Origin: Dermacentor variabilis
Lineage: Eukaryota > Arthropoda > Arachnida > Ixodida > Ixodidae
Assembly: GCF_050947875.1 (NCBI RefSeq)
Contig: NC_134576.1
Span: 54,502,255-54,566,254 of the forward strand
Length of the DNA: 64,000 nucleotides
Direction of reading: 5' to 3'
Part shown: positions 28,993 to 41,109 of the stretch, piece after piece
How the letters are laid out: each line of letters opens with the position of its first letter
How positions within the stretch are numbered: the first letter of the stretch is position 1
Translations under genes and position numbers: made by a program
The notes under the pieces: generated by a model
What the model saw: only the letters and a program-made list of their open reading frames with translations
What the model was told of the DNA's origin: nothing
Database searches by the model: none

Positions 28993-30952
28993 ACCTAAAG
29001 CTCATCAATGTCTACGTTAGCGCGACTAGTATTGGAGCAAAGTTTTGACACACGGTATTGCCAACGCCGCGGCTTGTGTGCAGCCGGGCTCCTTTATTGC
29101 GCTTCTGGCGCATGCCAGCGCCATCTAGCGTCAACGCCAAAGGCTCTGTGCGTAGCAAGTGTGATTCCTTTTTGCACCGGATAAATTTTATAAAATTTCT
29201 CGTAATGCGAAAGCATTATTTGCCCCGCAGAAAATCTGGCGTCGTCAGCGGCCGCGTGACCGACCGATGGTACCAAAAATGGCCGACGATGCTAGGAGTA
29301 AAAACACGTCAAAAAACTTTGAGGTTGGTTAAGCTGCAGCATTTGGCGAATTACACTGGCCGATCTGAAGCGGCGCGTTGAATGCACGACAGATCAACAA
29401 AATCCGGCACGGGGCAACCCAATCCAGATCGAAGCATCGAACCATGCTCTGGCAGGAAGCGCAGTGGAAGTTGGGCGCCCGGCATATACGCGAGCCATAT
29501 CGCGCTTTCATCATTTGCACCGTAATACCATTTCGTGAAGCACGTACAACTCCTCGTCGTCGCTGCTGCTACTTTCCGAGGAACCATAGCTTTCTTTTAT
29601 TTCATATCTATTAATTATTATTATTATTATTTTACACCCGGTTTTCATCTGATTATTTCCTTTTTTCTCCAAACACAAAACCTTTACTTTTAAACTCCAA
29701 TGCTCAAATTGTTAACTCCCTTGTTATCATTATTATTTTTATGCAGCTAATTGAACCACCCGATTCTTGGCCAATCCCCTACTGTGGGTATGTGCCACGG
29801 CCACTCAGGACAACAACAACAACATCTATTGCTGCTGTCAGAATCGCTCAATGCAAGAATGACTGTCGCACGGTTGAATGACACCCATTCCGAGAATGTA
29901 GGCACAGGGTCCTCGAACAACGCCTGAAGAAGACCCGAATAAAGCCAAGCCACCAGAAGAATCCGGAAGTGACGCCAAAACATTGTCGGAGTTCCGGTGA
30001 AACCCGTCTTTGCTCGGAGGATCAACGAGGAACTTCCGCCGCGGAGCCGGCCGATTCCAATCGACCAGTGGAAAATGCAAACTTGCTCTCGATCAACCAT
30101 GGAAATTCAGTGTTACGAACAGAACACAATAGCACACAGACATCTCCCACTGTTTCTCATGCTTCCCGGCTAATGCAGCTTATGTAACCGTAATGTTCAC
30201 TGGAACGCTGGCGGCGAACGCTTTGCGCGAAGGCGAGCTTTCTGGCAGAAACATTGGAAGGTTAATGGACCGTAAAAGCCAGACAAGATAAGGATTGGCA
30301 TAAGCTCAAAAGCGCGAACTCGTTATCGCGTAAGAACACTGCTGGTTGACTGACGCATCTGTTTCCAACTTTTTTCATATAAAATGCGTCTCTGATATTT
30401 CTCGCGTTTCTTAATCTTGTCTGGTTTTTACTGCTGGTTAACCTTCTGGTGTCACTGGTGCCTCTGACGCTGTGTTCGCAGCGTTCGTGTTGTCTTCTTG
30501 CTGTTCTCTTCCTTCGTCTGTTTTTTTTTTGTGTACTTCACTGCTTCGCGCTGCAGAAATTTTACACCAGTAGGGTAGGTAGGGCAGGCAGGGAGGGGGC
30601 GCGGGCAGGCCGGCAAGCAGGTGAACGACCAACCGACTCTGAAAAGTGCTAATCACATTAACATTCGCACGTATCCAGACGTAGGTACATGCTGACAATA
30701 TTGTCTGCAAGGGCACCTACCAAATGGCACATACTCCACTGCTTGGACGCGGGGACCGCATTATCGATCCCTCTTGGACTTCATTACGTCAGCAAATCTA
30801 TTTTCGTTCATTTAACCATCCTTATTCACCCCCATCCCATACCCTTGTATGCCCTGAGGCATTTATCCTCGCATTAAAAAACAAAATGCCACATACTCAG
30901 TGATCCAACTGAGCTTGAAATAAGTTCCATTTGTTGCCAGGCTGGTTCATTC
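28993..30952. other. No gene recognised
   Basis: Contains an (ATT)n run near 29610-29635 and, at 29760-29798, a copy of the GATTCTTGGCCAATC..TGTGGGTATGTGCCA motif also found upstream of both M13 first exons. No coding evidence. Confidence 0.45.
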
Positions 30953-30956
30953 ATAT

Positions 30957-31137
30957 TGCTACACGCGTGTGGTATTTTATGGTTTGAATGAGGCGCGTGG
31001 GCGCCATCACTCGAGAAAAGAGGAGGAAGAACGAACTGGGCTCGCGCTGTGAATCTAACCGGTCAGCGCTGCAACCGCTGTTGTAAATACAACCTGTAAA
31101 TAGTTGCTCGTCTTACTGACTCGTCCTTCGCGTAATA
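30957..31137 (+). repeat. 5' LTR, short (about 181 bp)
   Basis: Bases 31031-31134 match the 3' LTR remnant at 38384-38488 closely. It is followed by TTGTGGTGGAGGGTGAG, a PBS-like sequence. Confidence 0.75.
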
Positions 31138-31210
31138 TTGTGGTGGAGGGTGAGCGTTCCCCGTCCTCGCCACGGAGCTCCGAAGCGGCCGCACCTTCCT
31201 CTTCTCAGCC

Positions 31211-32386
31211 ATGGCTTCCGATGGAACCATCCCGTCACCATCTACACCTGCGGTGCCAACCACTACGTACGTTGCGGTTGCTAGTCTCCGTGATCCTGGG
31301 ACATTCTGCGCCCAAAATGGCGTTGACGTCGATGACTGGCTCAGCATGTATGAGCGTGTTAGCCAAAGCCACCACTGGGACTCTCCCGTCATGCTTGCCA
31401 ATGTGATCTTTTATCTGGACGGGACACCGCGTGTCTCGTTTCACACCCATGAGGTCGAGCTCTCCAGCTGGGACATATTCAAAGAGAGGCTTCGCGATCT
31501 ATTTGGCAACCCGTCAGGTCGCCAACAGGCTGCGAGAGAAGAGCTTACCACCCGTGTCCAGTCGTCGACCGAATAGTATGTCTCCTACACACAGGAAGTG
31601 CTCGGGCTTTGCCGGAAAGTCGACGAACACATGACCGATGTTGACAAGGTGAGCCGTATCCTAAAAGTCATCGCGGACGACGCCTTCAATTTACTGGTCT
31701 ATAACGACGTTTCTACCGTCGACGCCATCGTCAAAAAATGCCACCGCTTCGAGGTAGCAAAAAGCCGCCGCGTCATCCCCGAGTTTTCCCGGCTCCCAAG
31801 CACCCCAGCCACGTACTCTTGCTCCGCTGTTACCGCCGCACGGCCATTTCAAGAGGACGTCACACGTATCGTTCGCAATGAGATTGAAGCTGCGAGTCCG
31901 GCTGCCCTTCATCCATGACCCCTTGACGGTACTTTTGACCAAGCGGCCCCCGCTATTTCCGTTATTCAAGCAGTTGTGCTGCAAGAAATTGCAAACCTTG
32001 GCATCCCTACCACCTGCTCTGTCTCCCGACCTGATTCGGCCCCCGTTCCCATGTCCACAACCTGTAATGACCAGTATTTCGCTCCCAGGCCACGCAATCC
32101 TGCTGAATGGCGAACCCTAGACGACAAGCCGATCTGCTTCCGCTGCCATCGCGTTGGTCATGTAGCCCGCCACTGCCGCACCACCTGGATGCCGCCTTAC
32201 TGGAGCTCATTTCCTGCTCCTCGCCCATACGCCGACGCTTGTCCTTATTCACCTCGCCGTCTGTACCCTACTTCTGATGCCCCTGACAGCCGCTCCTCCG
32301 TGCGATTGCCCTCGCCTCAGCGCCGTCGCTGCCCGTCACCCCGATCTCGCCGCTTTTCCTCGCCAAACCGACGGACGGAAAATTAG
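31211..32386 (+). pseudogene. Gypsy gag
   Basis: One frame of about 390 codons with two in-frame stops (TAG at 31574-31576, TGA at 31916-31918) and a final stop at 32384. It starts MASDGTIPSPSTPAVPTTTY; the CCHC knuckle CFRCHRVGHVARHC lies near 32134-32175. The frame is otherwise kept, so decay is by point mutation. Confidence 0.85.
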
Positions 32387-32442
32387 GCCATGCGGCTCTT
32401 GGAGGTAGTGCTGCATCACGTTCGTCCTGTCCAAATCCCCCG

Positions 32443-34377
32443 TTGACGCTCCTCACCAATACGAACCTAATTGAAGTAGACGTAGATGGTGTTCCGTTGA
32501 CGGCATTAATTGATACTGGAGCCCAGGTAACCATAATGAGCGCTAACCCATGTCGTCGCCTCAAAAAAGTTCTTACGTCGGCCATCACTCGAGCCGTACG
32601 CGTCGCCAATGGCGCCACTGTCGCCATCATGGGTATGTGCACTGCTCGCATAGGAATCGCAGGCCGCCAAGTTACAGTCCCGTTCACCGTGCTGACCAGT
32701 TGCCCTCATGACCTAATCTTTGGGTTCGACTTTCTGACGACGCGTTCCGTTCTCGTCGACTGTTCCACCGGTATGATGTGCCTCGAGCTTCCTCTTCTTT
32801 CAGACATTCGCCTCGAACAACCGAACACCTTCTGCACTACAGCGTTTGTTTGCTTGCCTCCAAATGCCCTAACCCTCGTCAAATTGGCCTCAACGGCAAC
32901 CGTACCTGATGGCGACTATGTCGTCGCACCTATTCGTGATGTGCTCCTGGCGAGCGACATCTCTGTGCCACACTCCGTCGTAACCCTTGCCGCTAATCAG
33001 ATGTGTCTCCCCGTTATCAATTTTGGTTTGACGAAGCAAGTGTTACCTGAAGGCACATCGGTGGCCACGCTCCGGTCAGTGACAGACGACCACGTCACTG
33101 TTTTTGTAGCGGACTCATCTCTAGATCCTCCTGATTACCCGCAGGATGCCTTGAACCTCGACAGCCCATTACTTCCCATAGTCGCTCCGGACTTCGCACC
33201 TGACCAAGCAGCCGCCCTATATCGCCTTTTTCTTTCCTACCGCGACATATTTGACACTGACAATCGACCACTTGGTCATACGTCCCTTGTTAAGCACCGG
33301 ACAAACACTGGTGTTGTTGTTCCCATTCACCGCCAACCGTATCGCGTGTCCACGGTAGAGCAGCAAGTTATTCAGCAGGAAGTAAACAAGATGCTCGCCG
33401 GAGGCATTGTTGAGCCCTCGTCGAGTCCTTGGGCGTCGCCGGTCGTGCTGGTCAAAAAGAAAGATGGCACGTTGCGCTTCTGCGCTGATTACCGCCCCCT
33501 AAACCGAACCACTAAAAAGGACGTTTACCCTTTACCACGAATCAACGACGCTCTTGATTGTCTTCACGGTGCCAAATACTTTTCGTCCATCTACCTTCGA
33601 TCTGGTGATTGGCAGATTTCCGTCGATGAGGAAGACCAAGAAAAGACCGCTTTCGTCACTCCGGATGGCCTATACCAATTCAAGGTTATGTCTTTCGGTT
33701 TACGCAATGCCCCCACCACCTTCGAACGGATGATAGACTCTCTGCTTCAAGGTTTGAAATGGTCAACTTGCCTTTCTTACCTCGACGACGTCCTTGTGTT
33801 TTCACCTTCATTTGAGACGCACCTTGAGCGCGTCGCAGCTATCCTTGACGTCTTCCGCAATGCTGGGCTCCAATTAAACTCACCATAGTGCCACTTCGGG
33901 CGCCGACAGATTACAGTGCCAGGCCATCTCGTTGATGCTTTCGGAGTACAATCCGACCCGGAGAAGGTTCGAGGAGTAAAGGCGTTTCCTGTACCTGAGT
34001 CTGTCAAATACGTCCGGAGTTTTGTGGGGCTCTATTTTTATTTCAGACGGCTCGTGAAAGATTTCGCAGCAATCGTTCGACCACTCACTGAACTTCTGAA
34101 GGAAGACGTGCCTTTTACGTGGGGTTCCCGTCAGGTTAGCGCATTTTCACGCCTTATCACGATTCTCACCAGTTCACCGGTCTTGGCCCACTTTGACCCG
34201 TCCGCGCCTACAGAAGTCCTAACCGATGCAAGTGGGTATGAGATGGGCGCCGTCTTATCGCAACGCCAACAGCGACACGCCCGCATTATAGCCTACGCTA
34301 GCCGGCTCCTGGCAACTGCAGAGCGCAACTATTCGATTACCGAGCGTGAATGTCTTGCTCTCGTCTGGGCTGTTTGA
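32443..34377 (+). pseudogene. Gypsy protease, reverse transcriptase and RNase H
   Basis: One frame with a TAG at 33886-33888. The protease motif LIDTGAQVTIMS lies near 32500. RT motifs include VLVKKKDGTLRFCADYR, SFGLRNAPTTFE and YLDDVLVF (near 33779). RNase H shows LTDASGYEMGAVLS and ITERECLALVWAV. A frameshift follows the TGA at 34375-34377. Confidence 0.85.
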
Positions 34378-34879
34378 AAGTTCCGCCCATATTTATATTG
34401 CAAGCCCTTGTCAGTAATCACAGAACATCATGCGCTCTCTTGAATTTCGCCGCTCAAGTATCCTATTTGCCGGCTCGGTCGTTGGGCCCACCGACTACAA
34501 GAATACCTCTACACAGTGATTTGCAAGTCGGGACGCCAACACCAGGACGAAGATTGCCTCTCTCGCTGCCCAGTCGAAGACGCGACCTATACGTCTGATA
34601 CTGACACCGACGTCTGTGTTCTCTCTCTCACTGCTCCATGTCGCCACCGAGCAGCGCCGTGACCCTTCCTTGCGTATCATCATTGACCGCCTGGAATCGT
34701 CACTTGCCGACAGTTCCCTTCGCTTATTCACACTTCAAGATGGCGTACCCTACCGCCACATCGTTCACCTCGACGGCCCTTCTTTACTGCTTGTGATCCC
34801 TAAACACCTTCACTCGGCTGCTCTCCACGAACTTCACCACCTCTCCACTGCCACCATTGTCACCTGGGTTTGTCACGTA

Positions 34880-35745
34880 CTATCGGCCAAAAAAGTAAAC
34901 GGACCACGGCACCGCTGGCCGGAGCGGCTGCGGGGCCGCACCGGGGCGCTGCTATATCGCTCCGCGCGCTGACGGCGAGAGTGCCCCGAGTGACGCAAGA
35001 CTTCGCCCTCTCTCTCTTACGGATCCTTGTCACGCTTGATAAATTTCTAGTGCGCCGTTCGGTTGCTCTGCTGCTGGCGGTCGCGACGAAGGGGACTGTG
35101 CATCGCCGGTAGTTTAGCACATGGCGCTGTCGAACAGTAGTGGACGGCCGCGGGGCGTCAAACCGCGCCACTGAGAAGGAACGAAGACTCGTTCTTAATG
35201 TTGTTTTGCTTATATTCACCATACCTCTCTATGAGTGCATTTCGCTGGCGTCCACCGCTGCTCGATTTTAGACAACACAACGAAAGCAGCCGCAGCGGCG
35301 GCTACGGTGACGCGCGCTTGCAGGTGCCAAGCTTTACTGCCGGCGCGGGTTCTCTGTCGATATTACTTTTCCGGCATTGTCTCCAGCAGTGGGTTTATTA
35401 ACTATAGCAGTGCGCCTCTCCACACTGCTTTAATTCGCTACTACAATACACAGTCCGTTATGAAACTTTCCTTATAAAAGTACCGTCAGAAAGAGATGAT
35501 TGGAAAGACTAATCGGAAAGACAAGTCGCTCGTGAAAGTTTATTCACGGAAGAAAATAAAAATTGGGGTTCCATGCGTTGAAGAGGTCCTCAATGGGATG
35601 AAAATTCGCCGTCGTCCGCGATTACTTGGCCTACTCGCCTTGGCATCGAGTCATAGGGCGCGGCCACTAGCTCCGGACGTCCGCGTAGTGCTTCCCACTC
35701 TTCCTTCACGGCATGCCAAAGCTGATCCGCTGTTCCACCACACAG
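34880..35745. repeat. Left long terminal inverted repeat of Tc1-like element
   Basis: It pairs with 37110-37975 and includes the 3' end of the transposase gene (35590 up to about 35745). The inner boundary is approximate because similarity fades near 35720-35750. Confidence 0.85.
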
Positions 35746-36978
35746 GCGCCGTGAGGCAAGAGTCTTCTTCAACATTGACCAAATGTTCTCGATGGGGTTA
35801 AGATCAGCCCCGTTAAGCGGCCACGGAAGCTGACGCACGGCGTAGCTCTCCAGAAGTGCACTCACAGCGCGGGCTTTGTGCACAGGGCTGCGGTCGTGCT
35901 GGAACAAGTAGCACCCGTCCCGGAATGGCCCGTCCAGAACGTATGGAATCAAGTGCTTGACGAGGAGTTCGCAGTACTTCGACCCAGTGAACGAGCCCTC
36001 AATCCGCACGAGTGGGCCAAGGCCGTCCTTACTGATGGCGCCCCAAACACTAACCGAGCAGCGGCCGCTGCTGAGCACGCTGTGGATGTGGCCGGGGTCA
36101 TATCTGGGCATATGAGAGAGCAGTCATTAACATATGTCGGGTACAAAACTTAACGCGCAGCCACCTCACTCTGCGGTAGAAAAGAAAATAATGAAGGCTT
36201 AAATAATACCCTGTCTAACATTCAGCTCGCTGATATGCAATGACGCAAAAGAAACACTTCGTAGTCAATACTCCGCCTACGTGTAGTCATGCAGTAAGAC
36301 GAGAATTGAGGCTGTACAGCATTCTTAAGGCTAATATGCGTTGCAAACAATCCCTATTTTTTAGCACTGACTAGCTATGCAAACTTTACCCGCAACTTCC
36401 CTCAGCTGCAAGGATGACAGGTCGTACCTGCTGTTCAACGGACGCCACAGACGCTGCTGTTGGTCCCAGCGTGTGCTGAACGTTGACTCATCCGTGAAGA
36501 TGACCTCCCGCCACTCCTCTGCAGTCCATTGCTCGAACGCTCGGGCAAAATTCAGTCGCTCTTCCCTCTGCTTCGTCGTCAGGTGCGGCTTCTGAGCGGC
36601 AACGCAGTTCATGAGACCTGCCTCTCGCAGTCTGCTCCTGATAGTCTCGCTGCAGCAACTGAGGTCCAGTGCGTAGCGAATTTCCCTGGCGTTCAGAAAG
36701 GGGTCAACAACAGCGGCAGCAACTATCTGTTGGTTCTCTTCCAACGTTGTAAGCCTTGGCCGCCCACTGCGCTGAGCATCAGCAATTCTGCCGTATTCAT
36801 CCCTATAGGCTTGAATAATGCGGTTCACCGATGTTCTGCCCCTCCTAGTGGGGCGGCAGATTTCACGCTGAGGGACACGTTCTATGCTAAGCCGCACGAT
36901 GCGCCTTCTCTCCTCGATCGGCACCCGGGATGGCATTTTTGCGACGAAACGAATGCGACCGTTCTCGTTTTTAAACAT
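35590..36978 (-). CDS. Tc1-like DD34E transposase, one intron
   Basis: Two exons on the minus strand, 36978-36428 and 36103-35590, join at CAG/GTACGA and CCCAG/ATATGA to give 354 aa with no stop. At the junction the protein reads RPLNSR-YDPGH, restoring the family's usual block. The N-terminal half has the paired-like helix-turn-helix and GRPR box (AQRSGRPRLTTLEEN). The catalytic residues are D in VIFTDEST, D in FQHDRSPVH and E in NPIENIW with 34 residues between the last two. The C-terminus overlaps the left TIR. Length matches Tc1 transposases (about 340). A second possible start is MPSRVPIEERRR at 36936. If the intron is not spliced, the first frame ends near 36361 without the last two catalytic residues. 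Confidence 0.8.
36104..36427 (-). other. Intron in the Tc1-like transposase
   Basis: 324 nt with GTACGA donor and CTCTCTCATATGCCCAG acceptor with a pyrimidine-rich tract. Removing it keeps phase and rebuilds a conserved transposase motif. Confidence 0.75.
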
Positions 36979-37109
36979 TTCCTAGTCTTCCAGTGTCCAA
37001 TGGCTGGACACAACCATACCTGGATAGCAGCGCGCACTACAAAGCGCGTCGTCGACACCGTTCCAGAGAATAAAAAGGAAATATTGAACGCCGGTGTCCT
37101 ATTGGCCCC

Positions 37110-37975
37110 TTTGCTGTGGCACCGCGGATCAGCTGCATCATACCGCGAAAGAAGGGTGGGAAGCACTACGCGGACGTCCGGAGCTAGTGGCCGCGCTCTA
37201 TGACTCGATGCCAAGGCGAGTAGGCCAAGTAATCGCGGACGACGGCGAATTTTCATCCCATTGAGGACCTCTTCAACGCATGGAACCCCAATTTTTATTT
37301 TCTTCCGTGAATAAACTTTCACGAGCTACTTGTCTTTCCGATTAGTCTTTCCAATCATCTCTTTCTGACGGTACTTTTGTAAAGAAAGTTTCATAACGGA
37401 CTGTGTATTGTAGTAGCGAACTAAAGCAGTGTGGAGAGGCGCACTGCTATAGTTAATAAACCCACTGCTGGAGACAATGCCGGAAAAGTAATATCGACAG
37501 AGAACCCGCGCCGGCAGTAAAGCTTGGCACCTGCAAGCGCGCGTCACCGTAGCCGCCGCTGCGGCTGCTTTCGTTGTGTTGTCTAAAATCGAGCAGCGGT
37601 GGACGCCAGCGAAATGCACTCATATGAGAGGTATGGTGAATATAAGCAAAACAACATTAAGAACGAGTCTTCGTTCCTTCTCAGTGGCGCGGTTTGACGC
37701 CCCGCGGCCGTCCACTACTGTTCGACAGCGCCATGTGCTAAACTACCGGCGATGCACAGTCCCCTTCGTCGCGACCGTCAGCAGCAGAGCAACCGAACGG
37801 TGCACTAGAAATTTATCAAGCGTGACAAGGATCCGTAAGAGAGAGAGGGCGAAGTCTTGCGTCACTCGGGGCACTCTCGCCGTCAGCGCGCGGAGCGAGA
37901 TAGCAGCGCCCCGGTGCGGCCCCGCAGCCGCTCCGGCCAGCGGTGCCGTGGTCCGTTTACTTTTTTGGCCGATAG
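37110..37975. repeat. Right long terminal inverted repeat of Tc1-like element
   Basis: Inverted copy of the left arm. It carries a second, plus-strand copy of the transposase 3' end (WEALRGRPELVAAL, MPRRVGQVIADDGEFSSH near 37157-37262). Confidence 0.85.
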
Positions 37976-38494
37976 TACCTACGACCGGATCCATCGACGC
38001 TTCTTTGGCCAGGGCTTGCTCGCTCCGTTCCAAGATACGTAGCTGCGTGTAAGAAATGCCAGCGGCGCAAGACACTATCGACGCTCTCTGCTGGGTACCT
38101 TCAACCACTCGACATTACCGCGGAACCATTCTTTCTGGTTGGTTTGGACTTACTTGGCCCTTTTCCTCTTTCTACCTCTGGGAACAGGTGGATCGCCGTG
38201 GCAACGGATTACGCCACCCGCTATGCTATCACCCGGGTGCTTCCTACAAGCTGCGCCACAGATGTCGCCAATTTTCTTCTATGCAACTTGATTTTATTAC
38301 ATGGAGCTCCGCGACAACTTCTCACAGACCGTGGCCGGACATTCCTATCAAAAGTTATCGCGGACATCCTGGGCGGCATCCGGACGAACTGGGCTCGCGC
38401 TGTGAATCTAACCCGCCAGCGCTGCAACCGCTGTTGTAAATATAACCTGTAAATAGTTGCTCGTCTTACTGACTCGACCTTCGCGTCACAATAT

Positions 38495-39275
38495 TCATTA
38501 GGATGTATTAAGACGCGAACGAAATTGAGAAACGGCAAGGACAGGAAAGAACGTCACCAGAACTAAGTATTCTGGGAAATCGCCTTTTTGAAGACCGTGA
38601 ACTAGCGGTAAGCGATCCACCGAGTGTCACCTTAGTAGCGAATCACCCGCAGACAAGCGTACTTAAACCGAATGCCCCACAGCTCGGATTCCCATATTTC
38701 CATACACAACTCAGACGAATGCTCGTGCTTTTTCATGCTGTTTCGCATCTTAACACATCGTTATCAGTATGAACCGCACAGGAAAAACTAGCGTTGTGGG
38801 ACATTTCTCCTACAGTGGGCCCTGCTTTTCCTTCGTTTTGGTCTTGTGCGCAACCGTCTCTGCTAAATACACCTATCGCCTCTGCAACGTGCCACAAACG
38901 GTGCCTCAGTTACTTCGTTGACAAGGGACTGGTGCCATTCGAATGTTCAATCTAGTTGGGATGTGCTAAGTCCTCATTTCAACATCCAAACTGGCTATGT
39001 AGTGTATGGAAACTGGAAATGTGGAGGCAGTTTCGGTTTATGTACGGTTGTCTGCGGGTGATTTGCTACCGCAGTGACAGTGAGTGTATCGTCGACTGGA
39101 AGATCAAGGGCTTCGAGCCGGGGGCCGCCCAGGCTACTGAGTTTTCTTCACGCTCTATCTTGTCCATGTCGTTTTTAAATTTTTCTCATGTCTCAAAACA
39201 CCCTAAATATTAGTCACTTGAGCATACGCTAAAGAGGATAAAGGCGAAAGCCTGCCCGTTGACGACGCATTCACT
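38495..39275. other. No gene recognised
   Basis: Between two gypsy elements; short open frames only. Confidence 0.5.
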
Positions 39276-39279
39276 GTAT

Positions 39280-39687
39280 TGGCACGTGGACTTGTTTAGC
39301 TTTTTCGGGTGATCGCTTTGCACCGTCTAGCAAATGTTATCGCTCAGCGCGGGACGCGCCCGCATGTATAGGAAGTTTCTCGAATGGTATCGATTGATAT
39401 GTTGTCACCGGAGCTTGTGTAATCTGATTGAATGTGCGACGCGAATTCTGTAGAACTTTCTGGAAGACACGCCAGCACCACTGATTTCTCTGGAGCCTTC
39501 GATGACTCGTTATAAAGGCCGACGCGTTTGACAGGCAGAGCAGATTTTTGACGATCGCCGGCTCTGTTCGTCGCTGTCTTCATTCCTTAAGTGTAGCCTG
39601 TTTTTGAGGGCAGATGCTGGCCCAATAAACCTCTAGTTTCGTCATTCCCAGTTTCGCTGCTTTCTTCACCGTCAATACCACGTGACA
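39280..39687 (+). repeat. 5' LTR of gypsy element
   Basis: Contains a TTATAAAGGCCGACG box near 39511 and AATAAA near 39626. Similar to the 3' LTR and to the solo LTR at 52420-52777. Followed by TCTGATGGAGGAG, the PBS position. Confidence 0.85.
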
Positions 39688-39872
39688 TCTGATGGAGGAG
39701 CTTTTCGTTCATGTACCGGATGCCCCCGACGAGCGGTGATCCGAACTCGGACTGCAAAGACAACTCGAACGTCGTCCCGGACCATCGACCAAGCCACCGG
39801 CTACAACAGCTGCCCCCAGAACACGGTCTTCTACCTCAGACGACCAAGAAGATCGTGGACAAGACAACCCCA

Positions 39873-40660
39873 ATGGCAGCTACAGCGTCTCCCATCTTTC
39901 TGCAAAAGCCCAAGGAGCCATTGACTTTCCGCGGATCATCGTTTGAGGACCCGGAAAACTGGCTGGAAACATACGAAAGGGTCGCTGCTTTCAACAACTG
40001 GAACTCGGACGACAAGCTGCGGCATGTATATTTCACCATAGAAGATGCCGCCAGAACGTGGTTTGAAACCCGGGAATTGATCTTGACTACGTGTGACCTG
40101 TTCCGCAACGGCTTCTTGCAGAGCTTCACGAGCGTTCTGCACAAAGAGAGAGCCAGAGCTCTACTGGAAACCCGCATGCAGCTGCCGAACGAGAACATCG
40201 CAATCTTTGCGGAGGATCCCCCTCTTCCGCCCCGCCGACCGCGACATGTCTGAAGAAAAGAAAGTTCGGTTCTTGATGCGGGGGTGTCAAAGAACAACTA
40301 TTCGCCGCGTTGATACGCAACCTGCCCAAGACTGTCGCTGAATTTGTTTCGGTGGCCACAACAATCGCGAAGATGCTTGAAACGCGCACAAGCGAATACA
40401 ACCGCCGTGCGCTGACAACAAACTGCGCCGAAGCTCAAGCGCTAGGCGCCGATGACCTGCGCGAGACGATAAGAGCGGTCGTACGGGAAGAGCTGCAGAA
40501 CCACGCCAGGGCCCCGTAACGCCGCAGTTCCGTCGTCCATACCCGCCCGTCGTCCAGCGCAGCTACTCGAGGAAGACGGACATTTGGCGCGCCCCCGACC
40601 ACCGCCCGCTCTGCTATCTCTGCGGGGAAGCCGGGCATGTCTACCACCGATGACCATAAC
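39873..40660 (+). pseudogene. Gypsy gag
   Basis: Starts MAATASPIFLQKPKEPLTF, with FEDPENWLETYERVAAFNNW typical of tick gypsy gag. Frame shifts near 40250 to a piece with LPKTVAEFVSVATTIAKMLE, and a CYLCGEAGHVYHR knuckle near 40616-40654 that runs into a stop. Confidence 0.8.
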
Positions 40661-41109
40661 TCGAATGGGACCACGAGGGTCCGCCGTCAATGCTCCGCGC
40701 CTGCAGCGAGGTGAACGCCCTCGCGATATCGCCGACTACCTCGCCGCCGCTCAATGAAGCCCTCGACGACCGTCCCGTTCGTCGTCACCAGGCCGCTACC
40801 TGTCGCCGCAGCGCCGACCATACACTGGCCCAACCTAGGGCCGGTCCGGCAGCCCATATCGCGAAAATTAAAAGTAACAACCGATGGAGGTGCGTTTGCT
40901 GTTCGTCGAAATGACAAAGATCCTCTACCGCCGACGAAGACGCCGAAGACACTATCTAGAAAAGATAACAACGATACGCCGCCATCTCGACGAACCCTGG
41001 AAGCCAGGAATGCACCGATCAAGGACCTGACGACGCGAGGTACCAGCCACACGTCAACGCGACGCAGCCGTGATCCGACACAAAGAGCTAACTGCAACGC
41101 AAAACAAAG

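Larger units (their letters stand above)
34880..37975 (-). mobile_element. Tc1-like transposon with about 0.86-kb inverted repeats
   Basis: 3096 bp, ends CTATCGGCCAAAAAAGTAAA in inverted orientation, TA on both sides (34878-34879 and 37976-37977). The two arms, about 34880-35745 and 37110-37975, are near-identical inverted copies with almost no length difference. It carries one apparently intact spliced transposase gene. It lies inside the gypsy integrase, hence is younger than that element. Confidence 0.9.
34600..38383 (+). pseudogene. Gypsy integrase, split by the Tc1 element
   Basis: Before the insert (34616-34877) an N-terminal piece with RIIIDRLESS and ALHELHHLSTA (His side of the zinc finger). 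After the insert (37978-38383) a core with DLLGPFPLSTSGNRW, VATDYATRYAITR and LLTDRGRTFLSK. The last catalytic glutamate and the C-terminus are deleted. Confidence 0.8.
30957..38490 (+). mobile_element. Decayed Ty3/gypsy element with nested Tc1 transposon
   Basis: It starts TGCTACAC and ends GCGTCACA, with a perfect 4-bp duplication ATAT (30953-30956, 38491-38494). Without the Tc1 insert it is about 4.4 kb. Order is the usual gag-PR-RT-RNase H-IN. The integrase C-terminus and most of the 3' LTR are deleted, so the IN core runs into the last roughly 105 bp of the LTR near 38384. Confidence 0.85.

Noticed and set aside
36529..37203. 224-codon plus-strand ORF within the Tc1 element
   Set aside because: Antisense shadow of the transposase gene and right arm.
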